From the NCBI GenBank assembly GCA_954871525.1, contig OX940862.1, forward strand, positions 36,572,232-36,636,231: a stretch of DNA of 64,000 bases, written 5' to 3'. Under the pieces are notes generated by a model. It had not been told where the DNA came from. It saw only the letters and a program-made list of their open reading frames with translations, and made no database searches. Every line of letters begins with the position of its first letter. The stretch's first letter is position 1. This document shows positions 1 through 10,078 of the stretch, piece after piece. The position numbers and the translations under genes are program-made. The stretch comes from Parietaria judaica (lineage: Eukaryota > Streptophyta > Magnoliopsida > Rosales > Urticaceae).

Positions 1-133
1 ACTTGTTTTGCTTTGCTTTTTTTCTATACCAAAACCAAAATTTACAATTAACATAATTCCGACGACGAAAAAGACGATCCGGTCTTTATTTAAACTGTAA
101 GGAACAGAGAGAAAAGGCTTTGTGCTGCATTAC

Positions 134-493
134 CTGACCCGTCTCGCCAACGATGAGCAACTCTTCAGAATCGCCATTCACTGTCGAATCCACACTGACG
201 GCGGGTTTTTCCGGGTCGCAGTCCAGGATCACACAGTCATCGTCGTCGTCTTCGTCGTCCTTCACCGTCGGTTTCAAAGACTTTGACTTTCCCGTGGAAC
301 GGACCTCCCGCAAAACAACAACCTCGTCGGAGTCGGAGTCGGAGTCTGTAAGTTTATCGAAGTCGCCGTCGTCCTCATCGGCCACCCCGAGAAACTCCGC
401 TATCCAATCGAGATCCTTGGCTTTCACCTCTTCTCCGAAACCCATTGAATCGTCATCGGAGCTTATATCCAAAACTACAGTCTCCGGATTCAT
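134..493 (-). CDS. RIN13-like protein, first coding exon (partial)
   Basis: This is the N-terminal 120 residues of a protein that resembles plant RPM1-interacting protein 13 (RIN13), a nuclear-type protein linked in Arabidopsis to RPM1 resistance signalling. The exon begins at an ATG read from 493 downward (MNPETVVLDISSDDD) and is highly acidic, with runs such as DSDSDSDEVVVLREV, KDDEDDDDDCVILDCDP and SEELLIVGETGQ. The VVLDISSDD start and the CVILDCDP and LLIVGE stretches are what I recognise from the family. The exon ends in CAG at 134 followed by a GTAATG donor, phase 0, and the rest of the gene lies left of the window. An in-frame upstream Met at 604 exists, but the family start fits 493. 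The domain's remaining Cys/His-rich part is not visible, so the family call rests on the acidic N-terminus only. Confidence 0.7.
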
Positions 494-960
494 AGCTCCA
501 TAAACAGAGAAGAAACGCAGGCTAGGGTTTCGAAAGACGAGTAAAAAAATACCCAAATCTCCCAATTTCACCCTCTCATCTCTACAAACACAAATCAAAA
601 CCAAATTATCGGAAACAGCATACCGAATTCCGCAAAAAAAAATCCTAAACGAGCAACGATGACTCCCAACGAACGGAATTCGGATGAAATACCTTCTGAA
701 TGCGATTTAGCAGCGAAAATTCGTGTTAATGGAGAAGAACGACATCAAATTGCGAAAAAAAAAATCGTTAAGCGGAACAATTCTGGAATCGACTCAAGCA
801 AGGAAAGTGCTGGTATTTGAAGAAATCTTTCATCTTTTGCGAGAATTTTGGCAGATCAGAGAGAGAGAGAGAGCGCCAAGTCTCTGACTCTGAGGGAGAT
901 GAGAAGTGAGAACTGCGAAGAAAATGAGAAACGAAATTGGAAAAAAAAAAGAATTTAGGG
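494..960 (-). other. Leader and promoter region of the RIN13-like gene
   Basis: No other coding sequence is visible here. The stretch is rich in GA and A runs on the plus strand (CT and T on the transcribed minus strand), including a GA microsatellite at about 859-873, typical of a plant 5' leader and core promoter. The transcription start cannot be fixed from sequence. Confidence 0.4.
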
Positions 961-1169
961 AAGGTTAGGGCATAGTTGGAATTTGGAGATTTGGTTGGGG
1001 TCGAATTGGATTACGCGGGGATTAGCCCAATAATTCTACTTGGGCTACTTTCAAATGCATTATTGAACCTTTGGGGCTTTATAATTTGTTTTGTTTTTAT
1101 AATTTGTTTTGATTCAAAAAGTCAATCTATGGCTTTAACTTTTGGGATATTAGCTGCAAATATATATTA

Positions 1170-2656
1170 AAAGTGTTTGGAAACTAATTTTAAATATTCA
1201 TTCTTTGTCCAGGTTCTAACTAAAAAATATATTAATAGTATTCTCTCACGTCATGGACATGCAGTGTACGAAAATTTACAATTGTCGGACGATAATCATT
1301 GTACTTGTTGCTGGAAAAGAGAAGTACTTTTCGATGAAGGTTTTCAAGTGCAAATTGGCGATAGTCAGATGACTTATCGACGAATTTTGAAAAGTTTCTC
1401 AAAATTTTTAATTTAATTGCGGCAAAAATAATTAAGTTTACTCCCCACCCCACCACGATTAGATGGCGGCGACTATGTGCGCGCTTGGTGGTGGTACATT
1501 TGAGTCCTCTCCATCCACAAAAGTGGGTGACCCCAAAGGCCCAGGCACTTGTCTCAAATATTTCGTACATAAACATCACCAAACTCTTGTTATCTATCGA
1601 TGTGGGACTCTATATAAGGATTAAGGAGGTAAACTAAGTGCAACTAAAATTTCACACTTACACTTGATTTATGTTATGTTTTGTTTGAGACCTTTCATTA
1701 TGTTTATGTTTTGTGACATTAGCACTTTATGTTGTGTTTTGAGTGTAAATATGTATGAAAATGTTTTATATGTTTTCCATCGATAAACGATTAATTCATC
1801 GATAGATATCAATAAGTTCGATAACGACAAATGATAACTTTTATAAGTTTCAATCGATAAATTCCATCGGCAAACGATTAGTCTGTTGGGTTTTTCGATG
1901 ACTTTTCTCAATCCCGAGGCGGAAATCACGGGATATCATCGAACAATAAAGATCTAGAATAAATTCGAGAATTAAGATATCGTTTAGAGGTCGTTACCAA
2001 ACTTCGGTACTTTTGCCAACTGTACCGAAAATAGCCGATTCCTTTGGTTTTGGTGCTTGCCGATTGCTCCTTGTTCCCGGATTCCAGCGCCTCACATGTT
2101 GCGCCTCTATTTCGTCCACCACGTCACTCGGGAACGTCTTAGATGACCGGAAAACACCTCGGAGGATAGGTTAGATCCTTGTCGGTGTTTAGATGATCAA
2201 CCGTTGATTGAACCGGGGAGCTAGCCACGAATTCGACTCGTGAGGAGGAGAGCTCGAATTCCTAGGAGGCTAGGTTTTTGGGTTATGTCAATTATGAGTC
2301 ATGATTAGATATTTATAATACCTAATGATCATAACCTAGTGGGCTTTCTAAAAGCCTAATCATGAATTAATTAATCTATTATTAATTAATATGAATCATA
2401 ATTAATACTTGGGCCCGAATGGGCCCATAATGTCGGTTATGATATCAGTTCGATATCCGATAACCCGAGATATACAATATCGGGTTCGGGCATAACCTAC
2501 ATAGTCTGTCGATAACGACAAACAATTTATCGACCAAAATAATATTCAGCTCAACCTGAAAAAAAGGTACATGTCTATAATATGATAGAAAAGTATTGGT
2601 ATGTCGTCCGGTTAAAATAAAGAATGAATATTTAACGTTAATTTTTCAAGAAGTTT
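1170..2656. mobile_element. Probable DNA transposon relic bounded by long inverted ends
   Basis: The left end (about 1170-1208) contains TTTTAAATATTCATTCTTT and the right end (about 2618-2656) carries the same sequence in inverse orientation (AAAGAATGAATATTTAA..), roughly 30 of 38 positions matching. The interior holds a ~180-bp block (about 1440-1620) that has a second genomic copy at about 59155-59335, AT-rich filler with repeated CGATAA motifs, and a later solo LTR (1884-2501). The short element at 7714-7835 has the same ends and looks like a deletion derivative. No target duplication could be fixed and no coding region is left. Confidence 0.5.
1884..2501 (-). mobile_element. Solo LTR (retrotransposon), minus orientation
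   Basis: A 618-bp unit starts TGTTGGGTTTT and ends ATAACCTACA on the plus strand, with a perfect 5-bp target duplication TAGTC at 1879-1883 and 2502-2506. Read on the minus strand it starts TGTAGG, has a TATAAAT box (2317-2311) followed by a GC-richer leader, and ends CCCAACA, so it is oriented minus. There is no primer-binding site or second LTR beside it, which indicates loss of the internal part by LTR-LTR recombination. The superfamily is not certain. Confidence 0.85.
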
Positions 2657-2896
2657 TGGCATTTGTGCTGCGAACCCTAACTTTTTTATGACAAAATCGA
2701 TAAAAATTGCGAATTTCCAAAATCTTAGAAGTATAGTTGAAATGTAGACACTTAGTTTGGAGCCGCGTTGAACAACACGTATTTTACGTGAAATAGCCCA
2801 AGAACTCTAGTACGGCCACTGTTAGATGTTGTATTGTTGTCCATTATTGAGCCTTTGGATTTTATGATTTCTTATTACCTGTGTAAATATTTAATG

Positions 2897-4475
2897 CAAG
2901 GTTCAACTTACCGATAAATCGGTTTCCGTTTTCGACGGATTAATCGATAGCTTACCGATTAACCGACGGAAAACCTAAAATATCGTAGCTTACCGATTAC
3001 CGATACTTTTTGATGATTATCGACGGATTTTCGATATTTTTTGATACTTTTCGACGAAAAACTTATAAAATATTCTTATAATATCATACCTTAAATTCAA
3101 AACATATGTAGATACATAAAGTCATACACACACATATAATTCCATCAAAAAGCTCAAATCTAAAACACTAATAACATAGTCTAACAAGTCTCAACTATCA
3201 AATACATAAACTAACATAGTAGATTACCGAGAAATCATGAGCAGATAAACTTGAGGACTTTTGCCGCAATTATGACAAAAACCGAACTATAGTCAAATCT
3301 GCAAATAAATTACCCAAAAAAATCAGATTAATATTTCAAAAAATATTTAACAAATTAAAAAAGCTAAAAAAATGATTACATTACTTAAAAATCACGAAAG
3401 ATAAACTTCAAACATTTTCGCCGCAATTTTGACGAAAACCGAAATACCTTCAAATCTGAAAATACACTACAGAAAAAAAATCACATTAATATTTAAAAAA
3501 TATTTAATAAAAGAAAACACCCAAAAAATGAGTAGATTACCTCACAAAACATGAACGATAAACTTACAATACTTTTGCCGCAGTTATAAGGAAAACCGAA
3601 TTATCGTCAAATCTGCAAATAAAATACAACAAAAAATCAAATTAATATTTCAAAAAATATTTAATAAACAAAAAAATCCCAAAAAAAGAATAACTTACTT
3701 CACAAATCACAAAAAGTAAACTTTGAATACTTTTCCCATAATTATTAAGAAATCCGAATTATACCTCAAATCTGCCTAAAAATTGACCGAAGTGCAAGAC
3801 CAGTATTTCAATAATTTATTATTCAACTATATACATAAAAAAAATTGATTAAATAACTATAAAACTTAAAAAAATATATGAATTTCTAGACTTTTTACAT
3901 TTAAAAACCTAAAAAATATTGTAATCTTGATATATTTAATCTAAATCCAACAAAATAATTACAAAATAAAGTCATCAAACAAGTTTTCATCAAGATATAT
4001 TCATAAAAATGCAAAAAAAAAAAAAAATCATAAAAGTGCCAATCTTTATCCATCTCTAAACATAACTCATGAACAACTAACTCTTTGTTTTTGTAACTTA
4101 TGCAAATCATCTCAAAATCGTTAAAATCGGTAAATATCAAATAGAAATTGCAAGAAAAATATAGATCCATGATTATAACTCCTAAATATACCCAAAAGTT
4201 CAAAAAAATTTGGAGAAATTCGGTGAAAAATGCTTAAAACAAAACTTTGCAAACTTTTGCCACATAAACGATTATCACTGAAAAGCACAAGATCAAGCGA
4301 AAAGACCCTCATTTTTACACTACAATTTTTTTGATAATCGATTGGAGAATGTTTTATCGATAAGGTCAATTATTGTCGAAAAGCTTATAAAACGATAACT
4401 ATTATAAGCGGCAACTTACCGATAAACATCGATAAGATCGATAATCGATGATAATCCTCGAAAATGCGAACCTTG
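2897..4475. mobile_element. Non-autonomous hAT transposon, complete
   Basis: The 1579-bp element begins CAAGGTTCAACTTACCG and ends CGAAAATGCGAACCTTG, giving an 8-bp terminal inverted repeat CAAGGTTC. It is flanked by a perfect 8-bp target duplication ATTTAATG (2889-2896 and 4476-4483), the hAT signature. Both ends are crowded with (A/C)CGATAA(A/T) and ATCGATAA motifs, likely subterminal transposase-binding repeats. The interior is AT-rich, holds a four-copy tandem repeat and has no transposase coding sequence, so it must have been moved by a partner element. Confidence 0.9.
3222..3790. repeat. Four tandem copies of a ~155-bp unit inside the hAT element
   Basis: Units begin near 3222, 3373, 3533 and 3691. 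Each contains GATTAC or AACTTAC, then a CAC/CATGA..GATAAACTT core, an (A)CTTTTGCCGCAATTAT-like core, AAACCGAA and TCAAATCTGC, followed by an AT-rich stretch ending in AATATTT. The fourth copy is the most diverged. Confidence 0.75.
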
Positions 4476-4683
4476 ATTTAATGGTTTATATATTTATTTT
4501 AATGACAAAGTCGGCAAAATTTGCAAACCTTCAAAAGATTAGAAGGTAGAATTTGAACAATGGGTTTAGGGTCGCATTGAACAACGGCCGGATAGCCCAA
4601 AAACTCTTGTTGGGCAGTTTTAGATGTTGGCCTATTATTATGTTTTTGGGACTTTATGATTTGTTTGGAGTTGGATGATCAAT

Positions 4684-5400
4684 TGTTGGCTTATTGTTCA
4701 TCGCTAAAATTTCATCTATTTTAAAATATATTCTTAACATGATTTACTGCACTTGCATCATTTTTAGAAATTTTCACGTATTTGAGTTTCCGTCCTGAAT
4801 CCTGATCATTAGTTTGCCTCTTAAATTTAGATTTATTTAGATCATGGAATTTATCATTTTGGTAGGATTGTTTTGCATCCTTTATGTATGTGTTATTTTC
4901 TAAAAACTTATCATCCTGATGAGTTTTTATTTTCCTCATCTTTAAATTTGATCAAAATGTCCTTGTTAGAAACAGCAATAGCAGAGAAGTTGGACCTATT
5001 TTAATGTATTTGTCAATGGGCTTTATTATGCCACTTCTAAACGTTTGGCGCATCATTGGTCAATCGTGTTGAGTATCGTGTTGATAGTGGATCGAGATAT
5101 ACCAGCGGCAAGTGGACGTACCTCCCACACTTGGAGCGAATCACTATAATTCTGGTGTCGATTTCAATTTCGTTTTATCGCTTTATTCGTTTTCTGAATC
5201 GGGAATTAGGCAAAATTCTTAGCAAATCGGGAGTTAGTGGTTTGTTTGGAATTTGGATGACTGAAAATGGACCAATTTGGTAAGGCCAGAGTTTGATGAA
5301 CCAAAAGAACGATCCAGTGGAATAAGCATTTTGTTTGATATATTTGTATACAAATGATAGTTACATGATAAACAAATAAGTGAAAAACAGTGGTGAATAA
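4684..5400. other. Intergenic, no gene recognised
   Basis: AT-rich sequence with a somewhat GC-richer patch at about 5040-5280. Open frames here are short and match nothing I recognise. Confidence 0.4.
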
Positions 5401-5404
5401 AATC

Positions 5405-6540
5405 AGAATATATATCGTGTATTCTTAAATTTGACAAGCATCGGCTTGTCAATTTAAACCTAAAAGTGTTCTTGATATATGTTGGGGTCAATTTCGATTT
5501 AGGGCCCAGAAAGTCAACACACAGACTTTGGTCAAAAGCCACGTAAGCATCAACAAGACCAGCAAGGAACGACGTCATATACGCACGGAACAAACTTCCA
5601 GACGACCAAGTCTCTAAAGCGGACCAGCTTGAGTCAAGACGAGTCAAAACGCGACAAGAATCCAGAAAATCATTCGATGGAACGTAAAAACGCCTACTTC
5701 AACCTGAACGATCAAGGTTTAATAAGCGGATGACAAGAAACAAAGAACGAGTCACCCGAAGCACGTAAGCGACAACGTAGACAAGCTCGCACAAAGGTGT
5801 CCCCCGAGAGCCGACACAAATTTATACGACCCAGGCTGTACAAATGAGCGGGGACCACCAAATTAAGGTTTTATCAATTCTTGTAACCAGAGCCCACTAA
5901 AGAGGCCCAAACAAATTCTTATAAATAATATAATATGCCCTTAAAAAACGACTAAGGATAGCTAATTTGCAGAGAACATAGTCACTACCAAAGTGTAATA
6001 TCATCAATCTCAAGAAGAACATTTTCTCTCTCTCTCTAACCATTGTTGTACTAAAGAATCCAATTTTGTACTTGTTTTCTTAACTAACTTGTACAAGGAA
6101 AACAACGGAATAAGAAGGACGAGAGCAATTCGTACACACATTTTTTTTATCATACTCTAGTTCTCACTATCTTTCGGATTGATTACTATTACACATACGA
6201 TATCAACGGAAGCGTACAACCCATTTGCTCCCGATAACATTTTCTAAACTCGGCGTCATCACGTGCAACGCCATGACTGTTGCTTATCGATTTTTACCCG
6301 CAACAATATCATGTAGAATAGAAAATGTTAGCAATTCCCGATACGCGTTGGACGCTCTTCTTAAAACTTGATTTGTCTCATCGACGTGCTTGAGTTCGTC
6401 AGGCGATTAATATTTGAACATCGAGAAAAAAATCCCAGTAATTGAACAGAGCGATCGTTTCAAGTGCTCGACGTTTCGATCCACTCAACGATATCTCAAT
6501 TTTAATTTAATTGTAATATTTTCCAACACATTTCATTAAC
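5405..6540 (+). repeat. Dispersed repeat copy, interrupted by a solo LTR
   Basis: Sequence on both sides of the LTR at 5480-6305 matches one continuous region at about 56600-57260 in the opposite orientation: CATCGGCTTGTCA, TTCTTGATAT, AAAATGTTAGC, TTCCCGATACGCGTTG, GACGTTTCGA and others in collinear order. The second copy therefore shows the site before the LTR arrived. The repeat codes for nothing I can see. Confidence 0.75.
5480..6305 (+). mobile_element. Solo LTR (retrotransposon), plus orientation
   Basis: An 826-bp unit starts TGTTGGGGTCA and ends TTTACCCGCAACA, so the tips are a near inverted repeat (TGTTG.GG). Flanks are ATATA on the left and ATATC on the right, a 5-bp target duplication with one mismatch. 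The paralogous empty copy near 57200 reads straight through this junction, which fixes the ends independently. A TATAAATAATATAATATG promoter-like stretch at about 5922-5935 and a CT-rich leader support the plus orientation. There is no internal region. Confidence 0.85.
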
Positions 6541-6551
6541 GGCGTCCAATA

Positions 6552-6895
6552 ACCCGTTTGGCACAACTTAATTTTTACAAAAAACAAACCGTTTAAAAAA
6601 ATAAAAATTGATAGGTGTTTGGCAAATTATTTTTAAAATAGTTGTTGCTGACAATAAAAACTAATTTAGTATTTGGTAAAAAAATTATTTAGGCTAAAAA
6701 GATTAAAATAGACTAAAACTGTATTTTTGTTTTTATAAAAAACCAAAAGCTACGAATTCTAGCTTTTACGATTCATATACAAAAATCTAAAATCGATTTT
6801 GTATTCTTTGGAAAAGAATTTTGACAAAAACCTTAAAAGCGATTTAGTTTATTTTAAAAATAAAAACAGAACTAAATAAACTATACCAAACGCGC
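6552..6895. mobile_element. MITE with CGTTTGG-type inverted ends
   Basis: The 344-bp AT-rich element has ends ACCCGTTTGGCACAACTTA and the inverse of GCGCGTTTGGTATAGTTTA, and CCAATA on both sides (6546-6551 and 6896-6901). It has no coding capacity. The superfamily is not certain; the target duplication may be longer with decay. Confidence 0.65.
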
Positions 6896-6901
6896 CCAAT
6901 A

Positions 6902-8590
6902 TACACTCACCACGTCCATTTTACAATCGTCGATTTTTATATAAGTAAATCTTGACACACTCTAAATTGGTCAACCGGTATAGGTCTTAGTTAAATGGTG
7001 TCTAGTGTCTACAACACTAGGATTTTGAAACCAACCCCATTCGATAGTAAATGAAAATATATTTATATATGCTTGGTTGGCTCACAACTAGCATATATCC
7101 GTATCATTAATTTGTGACAAAGACGGAAATAAATCCGGATGAATAAATGCCGATTAAAAAATTCCGACAAATATCCCGTTTGGTATATCATATAATGTAT
7201 TAAGAATTATTACCAAATATTATTCTCTAGCAATCTTTGTTGTTTTATTGGTGGCCACGGGCTAAATTATTGAAATGAAGAATGCAAATATTAATTGACA
7301 TTTGACAGCCCAGTAGAGTGCCAAAAATGTGTCGTGGTGGACCACGCTATGTCAACATTTGGAGACATAAATTTTCAACTACATAATCTAATTATAAAAT
7401 AAAATAAAATAAAAAAATAGTTGCGGAAGTACTTAGGTTATATAGTCAATGGGCCACTTAAGTAATAATCATTTTGTAAAAAGAAAAATAAGTTTTTTTT
7501 TTTTAAATTATAGTTTTGTTCAATTACGTCTTAATCATTTTATAAAAATATGAAAAAAATAATAATATTGAATGACTGTAATTTTACTTTTAATAAAAAT
7601 TAAATGGTCCATTAATGTATTGTTAAAAATAATTGAAGAGAACTACTGTTTTATTGACCTTTAGTACTTTTTATTATATAAAAAATTAATGGGTTATTAG
7701 AGGTACAAATACAAAAAGTGTTGAAAACTAATGTTAAATACTCATTCTTTGTCTATAAAGTGAGAGAAAAAATATTAGTATTTCTTTGGCTAAAACAAAA
7801 AATTAATATTTAACCTTGGTTCTTCAAACACTTTTGGTATGTATTCCACTAATATCCCAAAATTATTTACAAATGAGACAACTACTATTCTGAGTATTTT
7901 AATCACTATAATTCCTATAATTTTGAATATTTTAACCACTAATTGATTCTTATACGATCATGGTTATGCAATTTGCAAAATATTTATTGTAGCACCGATA
8001 AGCGGGGTTTTTATTTATATTTTTTTTTTTGCTGTATTATGTTATCGGTTAAGAGGTGCGACTCTCTGAATCAAATCAACAACCTAATTAAAGTAAACTT
8101 ATCTGAGTAAAAAATATAAGCATGGGAGTTTCGTAACAAACAAATAATAAAAATAATAAATATACTACAGCTCGAAGACTATACTCTAGCCATTTTTTAA
8201 TTTATCTAAAATTCCAATCGAAAGTAAGGATGTCAAAACTCAAAACTCAAAAATAATGTATAAACTTTTCAACTTGCATTGATTTATATTAAAATTATAC
8301 TTTAAATTTAATTTAGTTATATATCTAATTATTAATATGGATTTTTTTGTGACATTTAAATAGTTTTGTCATTAAGATGAAAAAGAAAAATATATCACGT
8401 GTAGGGCAATGATCATGAGCATGAGCATGTGAGTGAGGGAAGTCTCTTTAAAGCTACTGCTTTTTTGTACCACGTCCTTTCTCACGCGTCTCCTCCACGC
8501 GACCGTTTCTAATTGATTTTCTTTTTATAGAGAGAAATTCTAATTGAATTATAGATGTCCATATTGAATTCATATATGTTAAAGTTAAAA
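6902..8590. other. AT-rich intergenic stretch with one MITE
   Basis: No gene is visible. Poly(A/T) tracts dominate. The only structured item is the small inverted-repeat element at 7714-7835. Confidence 0.5.
7714..7835. mobile_element. Short MITE sharing ends with the 1170-2656 element
   Basis: About 122 bp. The left arm AAAAGTGTTGAAAACTAATG.. is matched by the inverse right arm ..CTTCAAACACTTTT, and the left arm continues with TTAAATACTCATTCTTTGTC, nearly identical to the left end at 1170-1210. It reads as an internally deleted relative. No clear target duplication. Confidence 0.6.
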
Positions 8591-8599
8591 GGGATAATA

Positions 8600-8720
8600 G
8601 CGGCATAAGTCCTCAACCTTTATTCAACTGGGGCGGCATAACCCCAACCCCATTTAATAGCGGTATAAGTACCAAAAGATGATTTCCGTCCATATTTGAC
8701 TAACGGAAGTACTCAACGTT
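8600..8720. repeat. Decayed repeat, second copy near 51940-52000 (inverted)
   Basis: CGGCATAAGTCCTCAACCTTT and the following GGGGCGGCAT are found in inverse order and slightly diverged at about 51945-52000 (GCCGCATTTAACC..GGTTGAAGTCTTATG). It probably derives from a MITE. Ends were not resolved. Confidence 0.45.
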
Positions 8721-8819
8721 TGCGTGGTCAGCTTCTCGTCAACGTGGACGCCACGTAATCCGACATGTCACTATACACGTCATCCTCGTGTCATCAAATT
8801 TAATGCAAAATTAGTGGTG

Positions 8820-8885
8820 ATGGAGGGATTCGAACCATTGCCCGCGCATGTGGGGATTTCGAGCCTAACCACCAGACCAAAGCCT
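8820..8885 (-). repeat. tRNA-derived SINE head
   Basis: On the minus strand there is an A-box-like TGGTCTGGTGGTTAGGC (about 8878-8862) and a perfect B box GGTTCGAATCC (8836-8826), the RNA polymerase III promoter pair. The sequence does not fold into a full tRNA cloverleaf with a paired acceptor stem as far as I can see, so a SINE head or tRNA relic is more likely than a working tRNA gene. Confidence 0.55.
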
Positions 8886-8899
8886 TTTACTGCTCTTCT

Positions 8900-9334
8900 A
8901 GGGTAAAAATTAATATATTCTGTTTATATAAATACATATTCCTAAGACATAGAGGTACGTTTTGAACGGTGGAGATGTGGTTTGGATGTTTCTAGGTCGG
9001 TCTGAAGAGTGGAAACTAGAGGTTGTTTTGTGAGAACGTTTTTCACAAATTCTTCTCTTGCTTGTTTGTTGTAATCCGAGATTGGTGTTCGATCTTGATG
9101 ATGATGATGTATGCCTCTAGTTTTATCTAGGGAAAACTTCGTTTGTACCTCACTCTTGATTATAGTGGATTTTAAGCGGCCTACGGGTCCCGTGGTTTTT
9201 TACTCCGTTTTGGGGGTTTTTCCACGCTAAAATTGTCTCGTGTTCGTGGTTGTGTTTCGATTATTATCGCCTTCATATTTTCAGCGGCTATTGGGAGATA
9301 TTGAGATTCCGTTGCGTTGCGCTTTCTCCCAACA
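8900..9334 (+). mobile_element. Copia-type LTR fragment
   Basis: A TATATAAATA box at 8926-8935 is followed about 260 bp later by CCGTGGTTTTTTACTCC and GGGGGTTTTTCCACG (9190-9226), a block typical of the R/U5 part of plant Ty1-copia LTRs, and by a terminal CTCCCAACA at about 9326-9334. No primer-binding site follows and the 5' end was not located, so it is a truncated or solo LTR. Confidence 0.6.
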
Positions 9335-9429
9335 TTTTCATCATCTTAAACACATTCACATTTTCAATGACAGAAATCTTCTAATTTCCCGTGATTAATT
9401 ATTGCGTGTAATGTAACAGACTTGGCCTA

Positions 9430-9651
9430 GCTCGGGATCTTGGACAACGGTTCCATTGCAGCAAAACTCCTTCTTGAGGTCCTTGAGAATCTTGTTGTAG
9501 CTGAAGTCCTTCTTCAAACCCTACACGGTCGTCAGGCTCTTCCTACCATTCCGCTGCTGAACACGACCGTGCACGTACTCTTTCCCCCCGGCGCCAGATT
9601 CATCCGAGCTTGCATCAGCGAAGGGATCTGCCCATCAGAGAGTTAGATCGA
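9430..9651 (-). pseudogene. eIF1 (SUI1) pseudogene, N-terminal exon
   Basis: Minus-strand translation gives the eIF1/SUI1 start-codon-selection factor: DPFADASSDESGAGGKEYVH, then RVQQRNGRKSLTTV, GLKKDFSYNKILKDLKKEF and CCNGTVVQDPELGQV, ending at the usual exon boundary with a GT donor. The copy is broken: codon CAG between LTTV and GLKK is TAG (9523-9521), and the N-terminal leader that should carry the start Met is deleted or scrambled, with a TGA just before the WADPFAD segment. The C-terminal exon was not found downstream. Because an intron donor is retained, it is a gene duplicate or transposon-captured fragment, not a processed copy. Confidence 0.85.
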
Positions 9652-10078
9652 TCGATCCTCACAATACTCGGTTCCGTCCAGAGAGAGAAGTTAAACAAAA
9701 CGTACCAAAAGCGGCTGGAGTGGGGTCTAACTCCGACATGGACTGCTGAACGTAGAAGCGCTCGTGATCAACAACGCGAGAACTCTATTTTTTTTAAGCG
9801 AATCTGTAAATAACAGAGAATTCTAAGTTATATAACATCAAGATTCGAGTTCATCGTATGAGCAAAGCTCCACTCAATATCGTAAAGTTGTCCCAATTCT
9901 TCAAAGATTCCAAATTGAAGATGAAACCCAAAAAAGTTGAATCGAATCGGAAACTAACCTAATTCTAAAAACAAACTAATACCCAAAACAGCGAAGAAGA
10001 TAAAGAGTGGATCATCGATATGAAACAAATCATTCCAAAAACCTAATTCATAAAGGAAATGGGGATTTTCTTGGAATT

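Larger units (their letters stand above)
960..4680 (+). repeat. Three diverged copies of a ~200-bp segment, split by transposons
   Basis: Copies lie at about 960-1110, 2690-2890 and 4500-4680. All share, in the same order, a TAGCCCAA..ACTCT-like block, a TTAGATGTTG or equivalent block, a TATT(A/G)..(CTTTGG) block and an ...TTTATGATTT block. Copies 2 and 3 also share the upstream TGACAAA(A/G)TCG..AAAATTTGC-type sequence and GTTGAACAAC. The spacing between copies is accounted for by insertions: the 1170-2656 element plus a solo LTR between copies 1 and 2, and the hAT element 2897-4475 between copies 2 and 3. An old tandem triplication next to the RIN13-like promoter is the simplest reading. Confidence 0.6.

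Noticed and set aside
153..503. Ser-rich plus-strand frame at the left edge
   Set aside because: It is the antisense of the acidic RIN13-like exon (GAT/GAC repeats read as Ser codons).
5480..6221. Ty3-gypsy LTR ending at CGTACA with a primer-binding site after it
   Set aside because: The paralogous empty site and the near-matched 5-bp duplication place the end at 6305 instead.
8820..8890. Functional tRNA gene
   Set aside because: A and B boxes are present, but I could not pair an acceptor stem or a normal anticodon arm; the same holds at 43425 and 51500.
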